Below are positions 34,830-45,164 of a DNA stretch of 64,000 nucleotides, piece by piece; positions within the stretch are counted from its first letter, which is position 1, and each line of letters opens with the position of its first letter. The stretch is from Trifolium pratense (lineage: Eukaryota > Streptophyta > Magnoliopsida > Fabales > Fabaceae). The notes under the pieces were generated by a model. The model saw only the letters and a program-made list of their open reading frames with translations. It was not told the origin of the DNA and searched no databases. A program made the position numbers and the translations under genes. The stretch is taken from NCBI RefSeq assembly GCF_020283565.1, contig NC_060060.1:11036001-11100000 (forward strand), read 5' to 3'.

Positions 34830-35140
34830 CTACAACATATTTCTTCCCATAGAACGGATATTATGAACATGAACTTCCTTCTGCGAGCTTTTTTTCTTAG
34901 CCTTAGATACCACTTCAATAAAAGGTTTTTCCATATTAGCAGAGCGGTTCTTCAAATAATTAATAGTTGTCGCATTCTCTTCCTCATCATTATACACCTT
35001 ATGACCAATGTTGTCAGGCTCATTATCCTTCCAAACTTTAAAAATCTCCAAGTCATGAGCAACACGAGGATTTATAACAGCATCAGAAGCAGTGTCGTTG
35101 GAAGAAGTCGTACCGCACCAAGATGGGGGATCTTGGATGT
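34830..35140 (-). pseudogene. Unrecognised coding-like remnant
   Basis: On the minus strand a continuous frame from about 35140 reads DPPSWCGTTSSNDTASDA, then LEIFKVWKDNEPDNIGHKVY, NDEEENATTIN and KPFIEVVSKAKKKSSQKE before a stop at 34830. Composition is protein-like (charged, lysine-rich) and unlike the AT-rich surroundings. It has no start upstream and no splice partner was found. The style resembles linker regions of LINE ORF1 proteins, but that is only a resemblance. Confidence 0.35.
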
Positions 35141-35645
35141 AGAGAGTCTGTCACTGTGTCACTCCAAGAACCAACAATCCGTAAGTCCGGAGTAAAACTT
35201 GTGGATCCACACTAGGTTTCTTAAATAGCTCAATAGCATTGATGAATGTAAATAAGAAAGTAAAATGAATGAAGTAATTAGTTTGTTAGTTTAGTGTAGT
35301 TTTTAGTCTCTTTTTTTTGCAATATTCTTCTCCATTATGAAAAACTAACAAGTTGTTCATAGCACGCATTCATTTTATGTATTTCATTTATCATTTTTTT
35401 GTGTGTGTTCATTGCTATTACCCCTGCCATACCCCCTCATGCATATGTGCGCATAAACTGATAAACATAACCTTACCCCATATACATTTTATTTCTTTTA
35501 TTTTGGTAAGGCATTTTATTTCTTTATGATGTCTAATAATGTAAGAAAATGAAGAGAGGGACCACATATTTAGTTTAGGCTGGAAGTCTGGAACTTTCAT
35601 ATGAAGGCTCCAAATTAAATATTCCAAAACTAAAATGTAGTAAAC

Positions 35646-35697
35646 TCCATGAGCATAAAGATGGTCTAAAGTTATTAGCCTACTTGACCCAAAAAAA
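35646..35697 (+). mobile_element. Internally deleted SINE
   Basis: CTCCATGAGCATAA joins directly to TTATTAGCCTACTTGACCC and an A-rich tail. These are the head and tail of the SINE family at 3322 with the middle missing. Confidence 0.55.
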
Positions 35698-36418
35698 TAA
35701 TTATAAATGGCCTAAAGTAAATGCCCTAACTATTTTTATTTTATGTTTTTCTCTAAAAGAAAAAAAAACTAGTATTTTTCTTCTAAAAAAATTGGTAAAA
35801 AAGTTTTCAATATCTTTATTTAAAAAAAAGTTAACAAATTCTCTATCGATTTGTTTTTATCTAACCCGAATTCTACTCAAATGAGGAACAAGAAAAGCAT
35901 CCCTTCCCTTTCGCCACCGTTAAGTAATATGGGTCACTCACTACCTAGATGAGTTTGATCCTTAGGTTGTGATAACTTAATGGAAATTTTAAGTAGAATT
36001 CTGAGGTGTGGAAAAGTGGAGTAGTTTTTCTTAATATTTATTTGAAAAATATTTTATAAACAAGATCATGACAATACTAACAGTTTATAATTTTCTTTTT
36101 AGATGAACACTATGAATTATTTCCTTCAAAAAAACAATTTTGAATTATTGAAATAAATAAAAAATAAAATAAAATAAAACAAGAATGTATCACATTTAAA
36201 CATGACTTTTTGTTTGATAAAAAATTAAGTGTCATTAACATGTGACATAAAATTATTTAATATAAAAATTTTACATTTAATAATATAATCAGTTTAATGA
36301 TTATATTAACATGTCCCATAAAAGCACATATTAATACGTTTAAAGATGCATGTTAGCATTTTTATAAATTCAAAATGCATAAAAAATTCAAATAAACACA
36401 TTTCAAAAAAGTAAATTC

Positions 36419-36595
36419 TGTTATGAATAATATGTGATGAATGCCCATTATGGTGTAGGTTTTCTTGTCCCCTACATATGTCCTATAAATAGCACTCTCA
36501 TTTTCATGTAAAGACACACAAGAAAAAAATACTACAACTTACTTTCTTCTTTCTCTCTACTTGTTTTCTTGCTCTTTTAACTTTGTTTTACAACA
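36419..36595 (+). repeat. 5' LTR of copia 2
   Basis: 177 bp, TGTTATGAATAATATG to TTTACAACA. A TATA box CCTATAAATAGC lies at about 36480-36491. Confidence 0.95.
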
Positions 36596-36614
36596 CGTTA
36601 TCAGCACGAACGCT
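36596..36614 (+). promoter_or_regulatory. Primer binding site region of copia 2
   Basis: CGTTATCAGCACGAACGCT follows the LTR directly. This leader start is common to one group of plant copia elements; which tRNA pairs with it was not determined. Confidence 0.7.
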
Positions 36615-36709
36615 CTAGCCAACTGAGGTAAGCATATAACGAAATATTGAACTTATATTTCTTTAAATTTTATGTTTACATTTTTATATAGCATTATTTT
36701 GTTTATACC

Positions 36710-37110
36710 TTTTGAATTCCAGAAGAATTCAATATGTATGTATGCATCCCCGAAGGATTGCACATTTTTATATATCATTATTTTTATTCAACTTGAATTC
36801 CAGAAGAATTCAATATGTATGCATGCATCCCCGAAGGATTGCACATTTTTATATCATTATTTTTATTCAACTTGAATTCCAGAAGAATTCAATATATATG
36901 CATCCCTGAAGGATTGCACCAATATATTCATCTTACGTTATAATATATGTTATACAGTTCCCGAAGAACTCAATGTTATATGCATCCCTGAAGGATTGCA
37001 TAAATGAATATTTTTACAATATAACGTTATACAGTTCTTGAAGAACTTCCTATGAATTATTTTTATGAATTCCGGAAGAATTCAATAAACTCGCATCCCT
37101 GAAGGATAGC
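36710..37110 (+). repeat. Tandem repeats in copia 2 leader
   Basis: About five imperfect units, the first three of about 75-80 bp. Each pairs a near palindrome (GAATTCCAGAAGAATTC or CAGTTCCCGAAGAACT) with a second motif GCATCCC(C/T)GAAGGATTGCA. They precede gag. Units 4 and 5 are more diverged. Confidence 0.9.
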
Positions 37111-37544
37111 TTTATTTTTTTAAGTCTTAGCAATTATATATTTTTTGGATTTATTTATTTAATGTTATAATAATAAATAATTAACCAATTACATATCATG
37201 CTAAATTAATCAATAATTTGAATTTGGTTTACGTATCATATTAATTCTTAGTACGTTACTTCATATATACCTATTTATATATTGTTGATAATTTTTTTAA
37301 AATTCAGTACGTTACTTAAACATGTAATCATATGCCTATTAAACATGTTGATAATTTTTCAATATGTTACTAATACATTGTTGCTCAAATATATGCCTAT
37401 TTATTTCATGTACGTTACTTATAAAGGTTACAGTAAGTGACCTATAATTTAAACAATATAATATATCATAATAATTCTTTAAGAAATTTTATTTAAACTA
37501 TGCTTACCTAATTCACTTAATTTTATTTGATGATAGTATTAAGA

Positions 37545-38591
37545 ATGGCAAATCTTTCAAAACTTGAGTTTGAGGCCCTTGATATTACTGGAAAAAATTA
37601 TTTGCCTTGGGCTTTGGACGTTGAAATCCATTTGGATGCGGAAGGTAATGGTGACACGATCAAAGAAGGAAATAATTCATCAGCTCAACAAAAGGCAAAA
37701 GCCATGATATTCCTTCGTCACCATCTCCATGGGGATCTCAAAATTGAATATCTTATTGTAAAAGATCCACTTGACCTATGGAATAGTTTAAAGGAAAGAT
37801 ATGACCATCAAAAGACTATAATTCTTCCAAATGCTCGTCACGAGTGGTTGCACCTACGCTTACAAGATTATAAAACTGTAACGGCGTATAATTCTGCGGT
37901 ATGCCGCATCACTTCTCTATTGAAATTATGTGGAGAAAATGTAAGTGATCAAGATATGCTAGAAAAAACTTTCTCCACATTTCATGCTTCCAATGTGCTA
38001 TTGCAGCAACAATATAGAGAAAGGGGTTTTACAAAATACTCTGACTTAATTGCTTGTCTTTTGCTAGCTGAACAAAACAACGAACTTCTAATGAAAAACC
38101 ATGAAGTTCGACTCACTGGTGCCGCTGCATTCCCAGAAGTGAATGTAGCAACACATGATCACTATGGACAAACTCGTGGTCGTGGTCGAGGTCGCGGTCA
38201 CGGTCGTGGTCGTGGTCGTGGACAAGGTCGTGGCCGTGGTACTAGTCATGGCCATGTTAATTTCAAAAACCCTGCTTCACACCAGAAGTGGAAGAATGAA
38301 AAACATGAAAAAGGAAAAGGTGGGCAAAATAGCAAAACTATTGAAAGCAATTGTCGTCGTTGTGGAAGTAAGGGTCATTGGTCCCGTAACTGCACTACAC
38401 CAAAGCATCTTGTTGACCTTTATCATCAATCACTGAAAAATAAAGGAAAAAATATTGAGACTCATTTTGCTTATGAAGATGGTGACTTCGATTATGATAT
38501 GGATCCTGCTCATTTAGATCTTGCTGATTTCTTTGCGGATCCAGAGAAAAAAATTGATCATCTTAATGGAGAAGGAAGCACCATGAAATAG
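37545..38591 (+). CDS. Copia 2 gag protein
   Basis: 348 residues from ATG 37545 (MANLSKLEFEALDITGKNY); ATG 37530 is also in frame but less likely by family alignment. It has a copia gag domain (WALDVEIHLD, LWNSLKERYDHQ, YSDLIACLLLAEQNNELLMK). An Arg-Gly tract of about 22 residues follows near residues 209-230, then a CCHC zinc knuckle CRRCGSKGHWSRNC near residue 276. The C-terminus is acidic (DGDFDYDMDPAHLDLADFF). Gag forms the virus-like particle and binds the element RNA. It ends in its own stop codon and is not fused to pol; pol starts 523 bp downstream. No lesion is visible. Confidence 0.93.
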   Translation: MANLSKLEFEALDITGKNYLPWALDVEIHLDAEGNGDTIKEGNNSSAQQKAKAMIFLRHHLHGDLKIEYLIVKDPLDLWNSLKERYDHQKTIILPNARHEWLHLRLQDYKTVTAYNSAVCRITSLLKLCGENVSDQDMLEKTFSTFHASNVLLQQQYRERGFTKYSDLIACLLLAEQNNELLMKNHEVRLTGAAAFPEVNVATHDHYGQTRGRGRGRGHGRGRGRGQGRGRGTSHGHVNFKNPASHQKWKNEKHEKGKGGQNSKTIESNCRRCGSKGHWSRNCTTPKHLVDLYHQSLKNKGKNIETHFAYEDGDFDYDMDPAHLDLADFFADPEKKIDHLNGEGSTMK

Positions 38592-39114
38592 ATTTCTTTT
38601 ACTTTCATGAAAAATAAAAGTCATGTTTATGTTCCCTTTTGTCAAGAGTTTGAATGTGTTTTTAATTTCCTTTGTTTTTTTTGTTTTTGACAACAAGTTG
38701 AGTGTGTTTTAATTCCCTTGTTATTGGCAATGAAATTTTAAGTCTTTAGGAATACATTTTATCCTTTGTTATTTTTCAAACTTCATATAATCAACACTCA
38801 TTATTAGAATTATTAGAATTATAATCCTGCTAATTATTCCCTTGTTATTTTTCAAACTTCAAATTAGAATTTCAGTCGCAAATGGCTAAAAGACACATAT
38901 AATCAACACTCATTATTTACTATAACTATGTCATTATTTACTTGATTAATTCTCTTTTAAAGAAAATAAACTGTAACTAGCATCGTTTTATAATTAGTGC
39001 TATTCACTACAATGATGCAGTAATATGATTTGTGCAACGTTTTATAATTAATTTTTTTTTCAGTTCACTAATAATATAATATTTAATAACCTTCTTTTAT
39101 CTATTTTTTTTAGA
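38592..39114 (+). other. gag-pol spacer of copia 2
   Basis: 523 bp of AT-rich, non-coding sequence between the gag stop and the pol ATG. It ends in a pyrimidine tract and AG directly before AATG (CTATTTTTTTTAG), a good 3' splice-site sequence. This suggests pol may be made from a spliced RNA. Confidence 0.6.
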
Positions 39115-42100
39115 ATGAGTATCGATACTAGCATCAAAGGAGATATGTGTCTTGCTGATAGTGCAACTACCCACACAATTCTCAAAGAAAAGAAATATTT
39201 TTCTTACTTAGTAAAGCGAGAAACCAATGTTAATACCATATCTGGAACTACAAAAATAATTGAAGGCTCCGGAAGAGCTAATGTATCATTATATGGAGGA
39301 ACAAATTTATGTATTGAAAATGCATTATATTCCTCAAAGTCTCAAAGAAATTTATTGAGTTTCAAGGATATCCGCCTAAATGGGTACCATCTTGAAACAA
39401 GAAATGAAGAAGGTATTGAATACCTTTGTATCACAAAACGTGATTTAAATAAAATATCTATATTGGAAAAATTACCCGCCTTCTCATGTGGTTTGTACTA
39501 CACTTATATTAGTACAATCGAAACACATATAACCGTAAACCAGAAGTTTGCGAATCATAATAAATTTGTTGTTTGGCACGACCGGTTGGGTCATCCCGGA
39601 TCTATAATGATGCGAAAAATAGTTGAAAATTCATGTGGTCATCAATTGAAGAACCATGAGATTCTTCAGTCCAACAAGTTTTCATGTACATCTTGTTCAC
39701 AAGGGAAGTTAATAATTCGACCATCACCAATAAAAATTAGAAATGAGTCTATAAATTGTTTAGAACGAATACATGGTGATATTTGTGGGCCAATACACCC
39801 ACCATGTGGACCATTTAGATATTTTATGATTTTAATTGATGCATCAACCAGATGGTCACATGTTTGTTTGTTGTCAACTCGTAACCAGGCGTTTGCGAGA
39901 TTGCTAGCTCAACTAATTCGAATAAGAGCTCACTTCCATGATTACCCCATCAAGAAAATACGTCTTGATAATGCTGCTGAATTTTCATCTCAAGCATTTA
40001 ATGATTATTGTATGTCCATTGGAATTGAAATTGAGCATCCTGTAGCACATGTTCATACACAAAATGGACTTGCAGAATCTTTTATTAAGCATATAAAATT
40101 AATTGCAAGGCCACTTCTCATGAGAAGCAAACTTCCAATATCCACTTGGGGACATGCAATTCTACATGCTGCAACATTGATTCGCATCAGGCCAACTAGT
40201 TATCATAATTCTTCCCCTTTAAAATTAGTTTTTGGTCAAGAACCTAATATTTCTCATATAAGAATTTTCGGATGTGCGGTATATGTTCCAATTTCCCAAC
40301 CACACCGCACTAAGATGGGTCCTCAAAGAAAGTTGGGAATATATATTGGATATGAATCTCCATCTATTATAAAGTATCTTGAACCAACAACAGGAGATTT
40401 ATTTACAGCTCGATTTGCTGATTGTCATTTTGATGAATCAAATTTCCCAACTTTAGGGGGAGATAACATGCAGTTAGGAAAAGAGATCAGTTGGAATGAA
40501 TTATCATTGTCTCATCTTGATCCTCGAACTAAACAATGTGAACTAGAAGTTCAAAAGATAATTCATTTACAAAGCTTGGCAAATCAATTACCAAATGCAT
40601 TTACTGATCCTAAAGGTGTGACTAAATCTTATATACCAGCTGCTAATGCTCCAATAAAAATAGATATCCCTGTTGGAAAATCTATTATTGCAAACGAGTC
40701 TCAACCGCGCTTGAAGCGTGGTAGACCAGTCGGTTCAAAAGATAAAAATCATCGAATAAAAAAAGGAGCTAAAAATAAAGATGACCCAAGCGAGGAAATA
40801 GAAGCTCTAAAAGAGCCTTCAGACATGATTAATATTTCAGCTCTAGAAGAGACTGATCAGGTACCTGAAAATCATGAAAATAAAGAGATCTCGATAAATT
40901 ATGTCACAAATGGAATACAATGGAACCGACATAAAATCAACGTTGATGATGTTTTTGCATATAATATAGCGCTAAATGTGATAAATGATAACGAGGATCA
41001 TGAACCAAAGTCTATTAAAGATTGTAGACAAAGTGAGAATTGGCCAAAATGGAAAGATGCAATTGAAGCAGAATTAAACTCTCTTTCCAAAAGAAATGTG
41101 TTTGGACCTGTAGTCCGAACACCTGAAGGTGTAAAACCAGTCGGATACAAATGGGTTTTTGTGCGAAAGCGAAATGAGAATGGTGAAATTGCGAGATACA
41201 AAGCAAGACTCGTCGCTCAAGGATTCTCTCAGAGACCTGGAATTGATTTTAATGAGACATATTCGCCTGTAGTTGATGCAACTACTTTTCGCTATTTAAT
41301 TAGCCTTGTAACACATGAAGGGCTAAACTTGCACATGATGGATGTCGTTACAGCTTATTTATATGGCTCACTTGATAGTAATATTTACATGAAACTCCCT
41401 GAAGGATTTAATTTGCCTGATGAATATAGTTCAGGATCTCGAGAAAACTACTCCATCAAATTGAACAAGTCCCTTTATGGACTAAAACAATCAGGACGCA
41501 TGTGGTATAATCGTCTCAGTGAATATTTACTAAAAGAGGGGTTTAAAAATGATTCCATTTGTCCATGTATTTTCATGAAAAGATCGGGAAATGAATTTGC
41601 TATAATTGCAGTCTATGTTGATGACATAAATATTATTGGAACTCCCGAGGAACTTCCAAAAGCCATAAATTGCTTAAAGAAAGAATTCGAGATGAAAGAC
41701 TTGGGAAAAACAAAGTTTTGTCTCGGATTACAAATTGAGCATCTGAATAATGGAATTCTTGTGCATCAAGAAGCTTACATAGCAAAAATGCTAAAACGAT
41801 TCTATATGGACAAATCACATCCTTTGTCTACTCCAATGGTGGTTAGATCACTAGATGTGAAGAAAGATCCTTTCAGACCTCGAGAAGAGGATGAAGAACT
41901 ACTTGGTCCTGAAGTACCATATCTCAGTGCAATTGGAGCATTGATGTACCTTGCTAATTATACACGTCCTGATATATCATTTTCTGTCAATCTATTGTCA
42001 AGGTATAGTTCTTCACCTACAAAAAGACATTGGAACGGAGTCAAACATATATTTCGTTACCTTAGAGGTACAATGGATATGGGTTTATTTTACCCCAAAG

Positions 42101-42633
42101 TATCCAAACTAGAATTAATTGGTTATGCAGATGCAGGTTATTTGTCAGATCCTCACAATGGTAGATCGCAAACAGGTTACTTATTTACAAGTGGAAATAC
42201 AACCATTTCATGGAGATCTGTGAAACAAACCATAACAGCAACATCATCAAATCATGCAGAACTTTTAGCACTTCACGAGGCAAGCAGAGAATGTGTTTGG
42301 TTAAGATCCTTGATTCAACTTATACAAAAGAATTGTGGCTTATCTTCCGGAAGAATGAGCGCAACCATCATTTATGAAGATAACACTGCATGCATTGCTC
42401 AATTAAAGGAGGGATATATCAAAGGAGACCGAACAAAACATATTTCTCCAAAATTCTTTTTTACACGTGATCTTCAGAAAAGCGGTGATATAAACATTCA
42501 ACAAATTCGTTCGTGTGACAATCTTGCAGACCTTTTCACGAAGTCACTCCCAAGTAAAGTTTTTGAGAAATTAGTAAAGAAGATTGGTCTTCGTCGTATC
42601 AGAGATAATTGTCTAGAAGAGGGGGAGAAATAA
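39115..42633 (+). CDS. Copia 2 pol polyprotein (PR-IN-RT-RH)
   Basis: 1172 residues in one frame from ATG 39115. Aspartic protease motif DSATTHTI is near residue 16. GAG-pre-integrase (VWHDRLGHPGS, CTSCSQGK) and integrase with HGDICGP, RLDNAAEF and NGLAES (the D, D and E positions) follow. Reverse transcriptase has KARLVAQGFSQ, MMDVVTAYLYGS and the YVDD box, and RNase H has YADAGY, SNHAELLALHEA and YEDNTACI. The length is normal for a plant copia pol without gag. All catalytic residues I can place are present, so the product may be active. The lineage was not fixed. Confidence 0.95.
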   Translation: MSIDTSIKGDMCLADSATTHTILKEKKYFSYLVKRETNVNTISGTTKIIEGSGRANVSLYGGTNLCIENALYSSKSQRNLLSFKDIRLNGYHLETRNEEGIEYLCITKRDLNKISILEKLPAFSCGLYYTYISTIETHITVNQKFANHNKFVVWHDRLGHPGSIMMRKIVENSCGHQLKNHEILQSNKFSCTSCSQGKLIIRPSPIKIRNESINCLERIHGDICGPIHPPCGPFRYFMILIDASTRWSHVCLLSTRNQAFARLLAQLIRIRAHFHDYPIKKIRLDNAAEFSSQAFNDYCMSIGIEIEHPVAHVHTQNGLAESFIKHIKLIARPLLMRSKLPISTWGHAILHAATLIRIRPTSYHNSSPLKLVFGQEPNISHIRIFGCAVYVPISQPHRTKMGPQRKLGIYIGYESPSIIKYLEPTTGDLFTARFADCHFDESNFPTLGGDNMQLGKEISWNELSLSHLDPRTKQCELEVQKIIHLQSLANQLPNAFTDPKGVTKSYIPAANAPIKIDIPVGKSIIANESQPRLKRGRPVGSKDKNHRIKKGAKNKDDPSEEIEALKEPSDMINISALEETDQVPENHENKEISINYVTNGIQWNRHKINVDDVFAYNIALNVINDNEDHEPKSIKDCRQSENWPKWKDAIEAELNSLSKRNVFGPVVRTPEGVKPVGYKWVFVRKRNENGEIARYKARLVAQGFSQRPGIDFNETYSPVVDATTFRYLISLVTHEGLNLHMMDVVTAYLYGSLDSNIYMKLPEGFNLPDEYSSGSRENYSIKLNKSLYGLKQSGRMWYNRLSEYLLKEGFKNDSICPCIFMKRSGNEFAIIAVYVDDINIIGTPEELPKAINCLKKEFEMKDLGKTKFCLGLQIEHLNNGILVHQEAYIAKMLKRFYMDKSHPLSTPMVVRSLDVKKDPFRPREEDEELLGPEVPYLSAIGALMYLANYTRPDISFSVNLLSRYSSSPTKRHWNGVKHIFRYLRGTMDMGLFYPKVSKLELIGYADAGYLSDPHNGRSQTGYLFTSGNTTISWRSVKQTITATSSNHAELLALHEASRECVWLRSLIQLIQKNCGLSSGRMSATIIYEDNTACIAQLKEGYIKGDRTKHISPKFFFTRDLQKSGDINIQQIRSCDNLADLFTKSLPSKVFEKLVKKIGLRRIRDNCLEEGEK

Positions 42634-42758
42634 CTATATCTTGTAATTTTCTCAAAAGGATTTTGTACTCTTTTTCCTTCACTAGAATTTTTTTCCCACT
42701 GGGTTTTTACTAGTAAGGTTTTAACGAGGCATATCCTTAATGGACATTCAAGGGGGAG

Positions 42759-42935
42759 TGTTATGAATAATATGTGATGAATGCCCATTATGGTGTAGGT
42801 TTTCTTGTCCCCTACATATGTCCTATAAATAACACTCTCATTTTCATGTAAAGACACACAAGAAAGAAATACTACAACTTACTTTCCTCTTTCTCTCTAC
42901 TTGTTTTCTTGCTCTTTTAACTTTGTTTTACAACA
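42759..42935 (+). repeat. 3' LTR of copia 2
   Basis: 177 bp, following the purine tract AAGGGGGAG. It differs from the 5' LTR at three positions and is followed by AATTC. Confidence 0.95.
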
Positions 42936-42940
42936 AATTC

Positions 42941-43623
42941 TACATTTACTTCTTCTTAGCCTCTAACATGGTCCATAAATAAAATATAATTAAATTAGCC
43001 TTTATTAGTGAAAATCCATTTATTTTGATTTGTGCATTTTATGACAACCATTTATTTATCATACTTTTGTTCTCTTTATCATGTGTAGTCGCTTTTAATT
43101 GTCATTTTCCCCAATTGCACGCTCGCACATAGGTCAAAGTCAAAATCTCTAAAGTTACTAGCATGTCACATTTCACATTACATTATCAAATCAATTTATC
43201 ATCATCTTTGTTCCGATCCTTAGCCTCGATTATTTAACGATGTGAGACTATTTTGGTATATCCAGAACCGTAGGGTATCGACCGACGAGCATACGCGGTG
43301 TCGTCCGACGAGCATACACTGTGTTGTTTCCTACATACGGCGGGCGTCATTGTTTTAAGAAATTATCCGCTTTAGGGTCAACTCATCACAATTTTGTCCT
43401 TTGTAAAAAAGGCGCTCAGCTGGTTGTTATATCTAGAACAATCTTCACACTAATCACTCTAGATCCATAATTCACCAATTTTATTTCTTTCCAAAAAAAA
43501 TAAATAATAATAAAATAAAAAAAGGATAAGTAGTGGATGCAAATTGCAATCATATCATACACAACTCACAATTCACAAAGATAAGAAAAGTTTTAGATAT
43601 CTCTGACTCTTAGAGAATCTGCA
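42941..43623. other. Upstream region of PADRE gene 2
   Basis: No gene seen. At about 43285-43330 CGACGAGCATAC is repeated 29 bp apart, inside a segment flanked by TATATCCAGAAC and TATATCTAGAAC, probably an old dispersed repeat. No convincing TATA box could be assigned. Confidence 0.45.
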
Positions 43624-44028
43624 ATGGGCGTGTGCGCTTCTTATCCCGATCGGAAAATCACAGACAAAACAACAAAAGACGGTAATGCGGAAGGCGGTGT
43701 CAATTTTCAACCGGAATCTTTCCGACGACCGTCATCGATCATGGTGATGAACATTTCTACAGGTGCAATCAAGGAATATAAACAACCGATTCGTGCAAAC
43801 GTCGTCGTTTCGGAGAACAGTGATAACAAGAATTGTTACTATCTTTCAAATGCAGAGTCAATGTGTATTGGCACGTGTATGCCACGTGTTCCTGATGAGG
43901 AAGAGCTTTTACTTGGACGAATCTACTTCATTGTTCCTCTCTCGTATTCTGATTTTCCGTTATCTGTGTCTTTTCTCTGTGATCTTGCTGTTAAAGTTAG
44001 TTCTGCACTTGATCATTTACATCAATAG
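43624..44028 (+). CDS. PADRE (DUF4228) domain protein 2
   Basis: A single exon of 134 residues starting MGVCASYPD, again a myristoylation (Gly2) and palmitoylation (Cys4) pattern. The PADRE domain covers about residues 38-130: IMVMNISTGAIKEYKQPIRA, then YYLSNAESMCIG, LLLGRIYFIVPLSYSDFPLS and LAVKVSSALDHL. It lacks the long basic tail of PADRE protein 1. The role is unknown; the family is stress-responsive in plants. The two genes share orientation and are separated mainly by copia 2 and other insertions, but their sequences are quite different, so recent tandem duplication is not indicated. No break is seen. Confidence 0.9.
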   Translation: MGVCASYPDRKITDKTTKDGNAEGGVNFQPESFRRPSSIMVMNISTGAIKEYKQPIRANVVVSENSDNKNCYYLSNAESMCIGTCMPRVPDEEELLLGRIYFIVPLSYSDFPLSVSFLCDLAVKVSSALDHLHQ

Positions 44029-44029
44029 C

Positions 44030-45160
44030 AGTAACACTTGTAAGTTAATTTTAATGTTCACCGTTTTAACAGTTGTAAGTTAATTACATGCAAATTTAAT
44101 TACATACTTTTTTATTGGTTATTATCGGATAAATACTCCTAAATTATAAAAAAATGGCCTAAAAAACCTCCGAATGTCAACGTGTCAATTTTAAAACAAT
44201 AATCCGATATTCATTCAGCTCATCATACCTCCTGTGTATTTTTCTTCTTCTAATGTGAAATGTGTGTAGTGTGATAGTAGTCATCATCAACATCTTATTT
44301 TTTTGACGATATCAACTTATTATGTATTGTCCAATTAAGATCAAATATTTTTTTGGTAAAATATTAAGTTTGATACGTAGACGGATTAATTTTGATCGAA
44401 CAATTTAAATGCGCCTTTAATATCTTTTACGAAATTGAAGTTAGTGACAAGATAACATTTTCCATTTTTGTTTGGTTTGGATTTACGGGAATCTTTCATA
44501 GTGGTGAGATACAAAATGTAGGTTCTTCATTTTCATGTTAAACATCACGTGAGTATTCCTCATCTATCTCAGAGTGCCAAACAAGCTATTAGTAAAATTA
44601 CGGTAGATTATTGTGATTCTGACATATTTAATATGATATCAAATATATACGTAGTTTCTTTTTTGGCTTTTACCACCAATATTCAGTCAAATGGATCGCC
44701 TAATCTAATTCAGGAGGTTAATTATGACATCAAACAGTTTCAGCTTCATTCCAATCGCATTTACGATGATAACATACACTTAGTCTCTTACTTCGAGTTA
44801 AGCTCTCGTCGCTATATACTTAGTACTATTTCCAACCACGCAATAACATGGGGATTTTTATTCTTGAAATTTGAAGAAGAAAAAATGGAGTGGAATTGGT
44901 TAAAACTTAAAAGTGATGATTTGAAGAAAAAAAATTAAGTCTCACAAGTTCTTACTTAAATATTAGTATGATCTATTCTAGAAAATATTTATCATAGTCT
45001 AGATTTTTCCAAAATCTAATCGTGCTTATTAGCCTCAATTAAGACATAAAATTGAATGGAATGGATATGTGTGTGCCAATATGAGTACTCCTAATAATAC
45101 CACCCCATCCAACACACTGTACACATATCCGAATAAAATTATGGCTAAAACAACTTTAAT
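44030..45160. other. Duplicated non-coding block
   Basis: About 44515-45160 recurs in diverged form at about 54260-55320. Both hold TCTTCATTTTCA(C/T)GTTAAA, ATTCCTCATCTA, CACTTAGTCTCTTA, ATTTCCAACTA or ACCACGC, and TTTTTCCAAAATCTAAT. A 129-codon open frame here starts only at GTG and is not maintained in the second copy, so it is not called as a gene. Confidence 0.6.
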
Positions 45161-45164
45161 TAGG

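Larger units (their letters stand above)
36419..42935 (+). mobile_element. Ty1-copia LTR retrotransposon 2 (apparently intact)
   Basis: A 6517-bp element with 177-bp LTRs (TG...CA) and a perfect 5-bp target-site duplication AATTC at 36414-36418 and 42936-42940. It has a primer site after the left LTR, a purine tract CAAGGGGGAG before the right LTR, and uninterrupted gag and pol frames. The LTRs differ at three positions (1.7%). Unlike copia 1 it shows no visible coding lesion. It sits between the two PADRE genes. Confidence 0.96.

Noticed and set aside
34761..35195. 144-codon plus-strand open frame
   Set aside because: It is the shadow of the more protein-like minus-strand stretch and has no motif or good start.
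36672..36909. CRISPR-like spaced repeats
   Set aside because: They are imperfect tandem leader repeats of copia 2 in plant DNA; spacers and repeats are not of CRISPR type.
42941..43400. rRNA- or tRNA-like structured segment near 43.3 kb
   Set aside because: Short repeats CGACGAGCATAC looked structured, but no RNA family could be recognised.
44549..44938. 129-codon open frame
   Set aside because: It begins at GTG, has no family motif, and the duplicated copy near 54.3-54.9 kb does not keep the frame.
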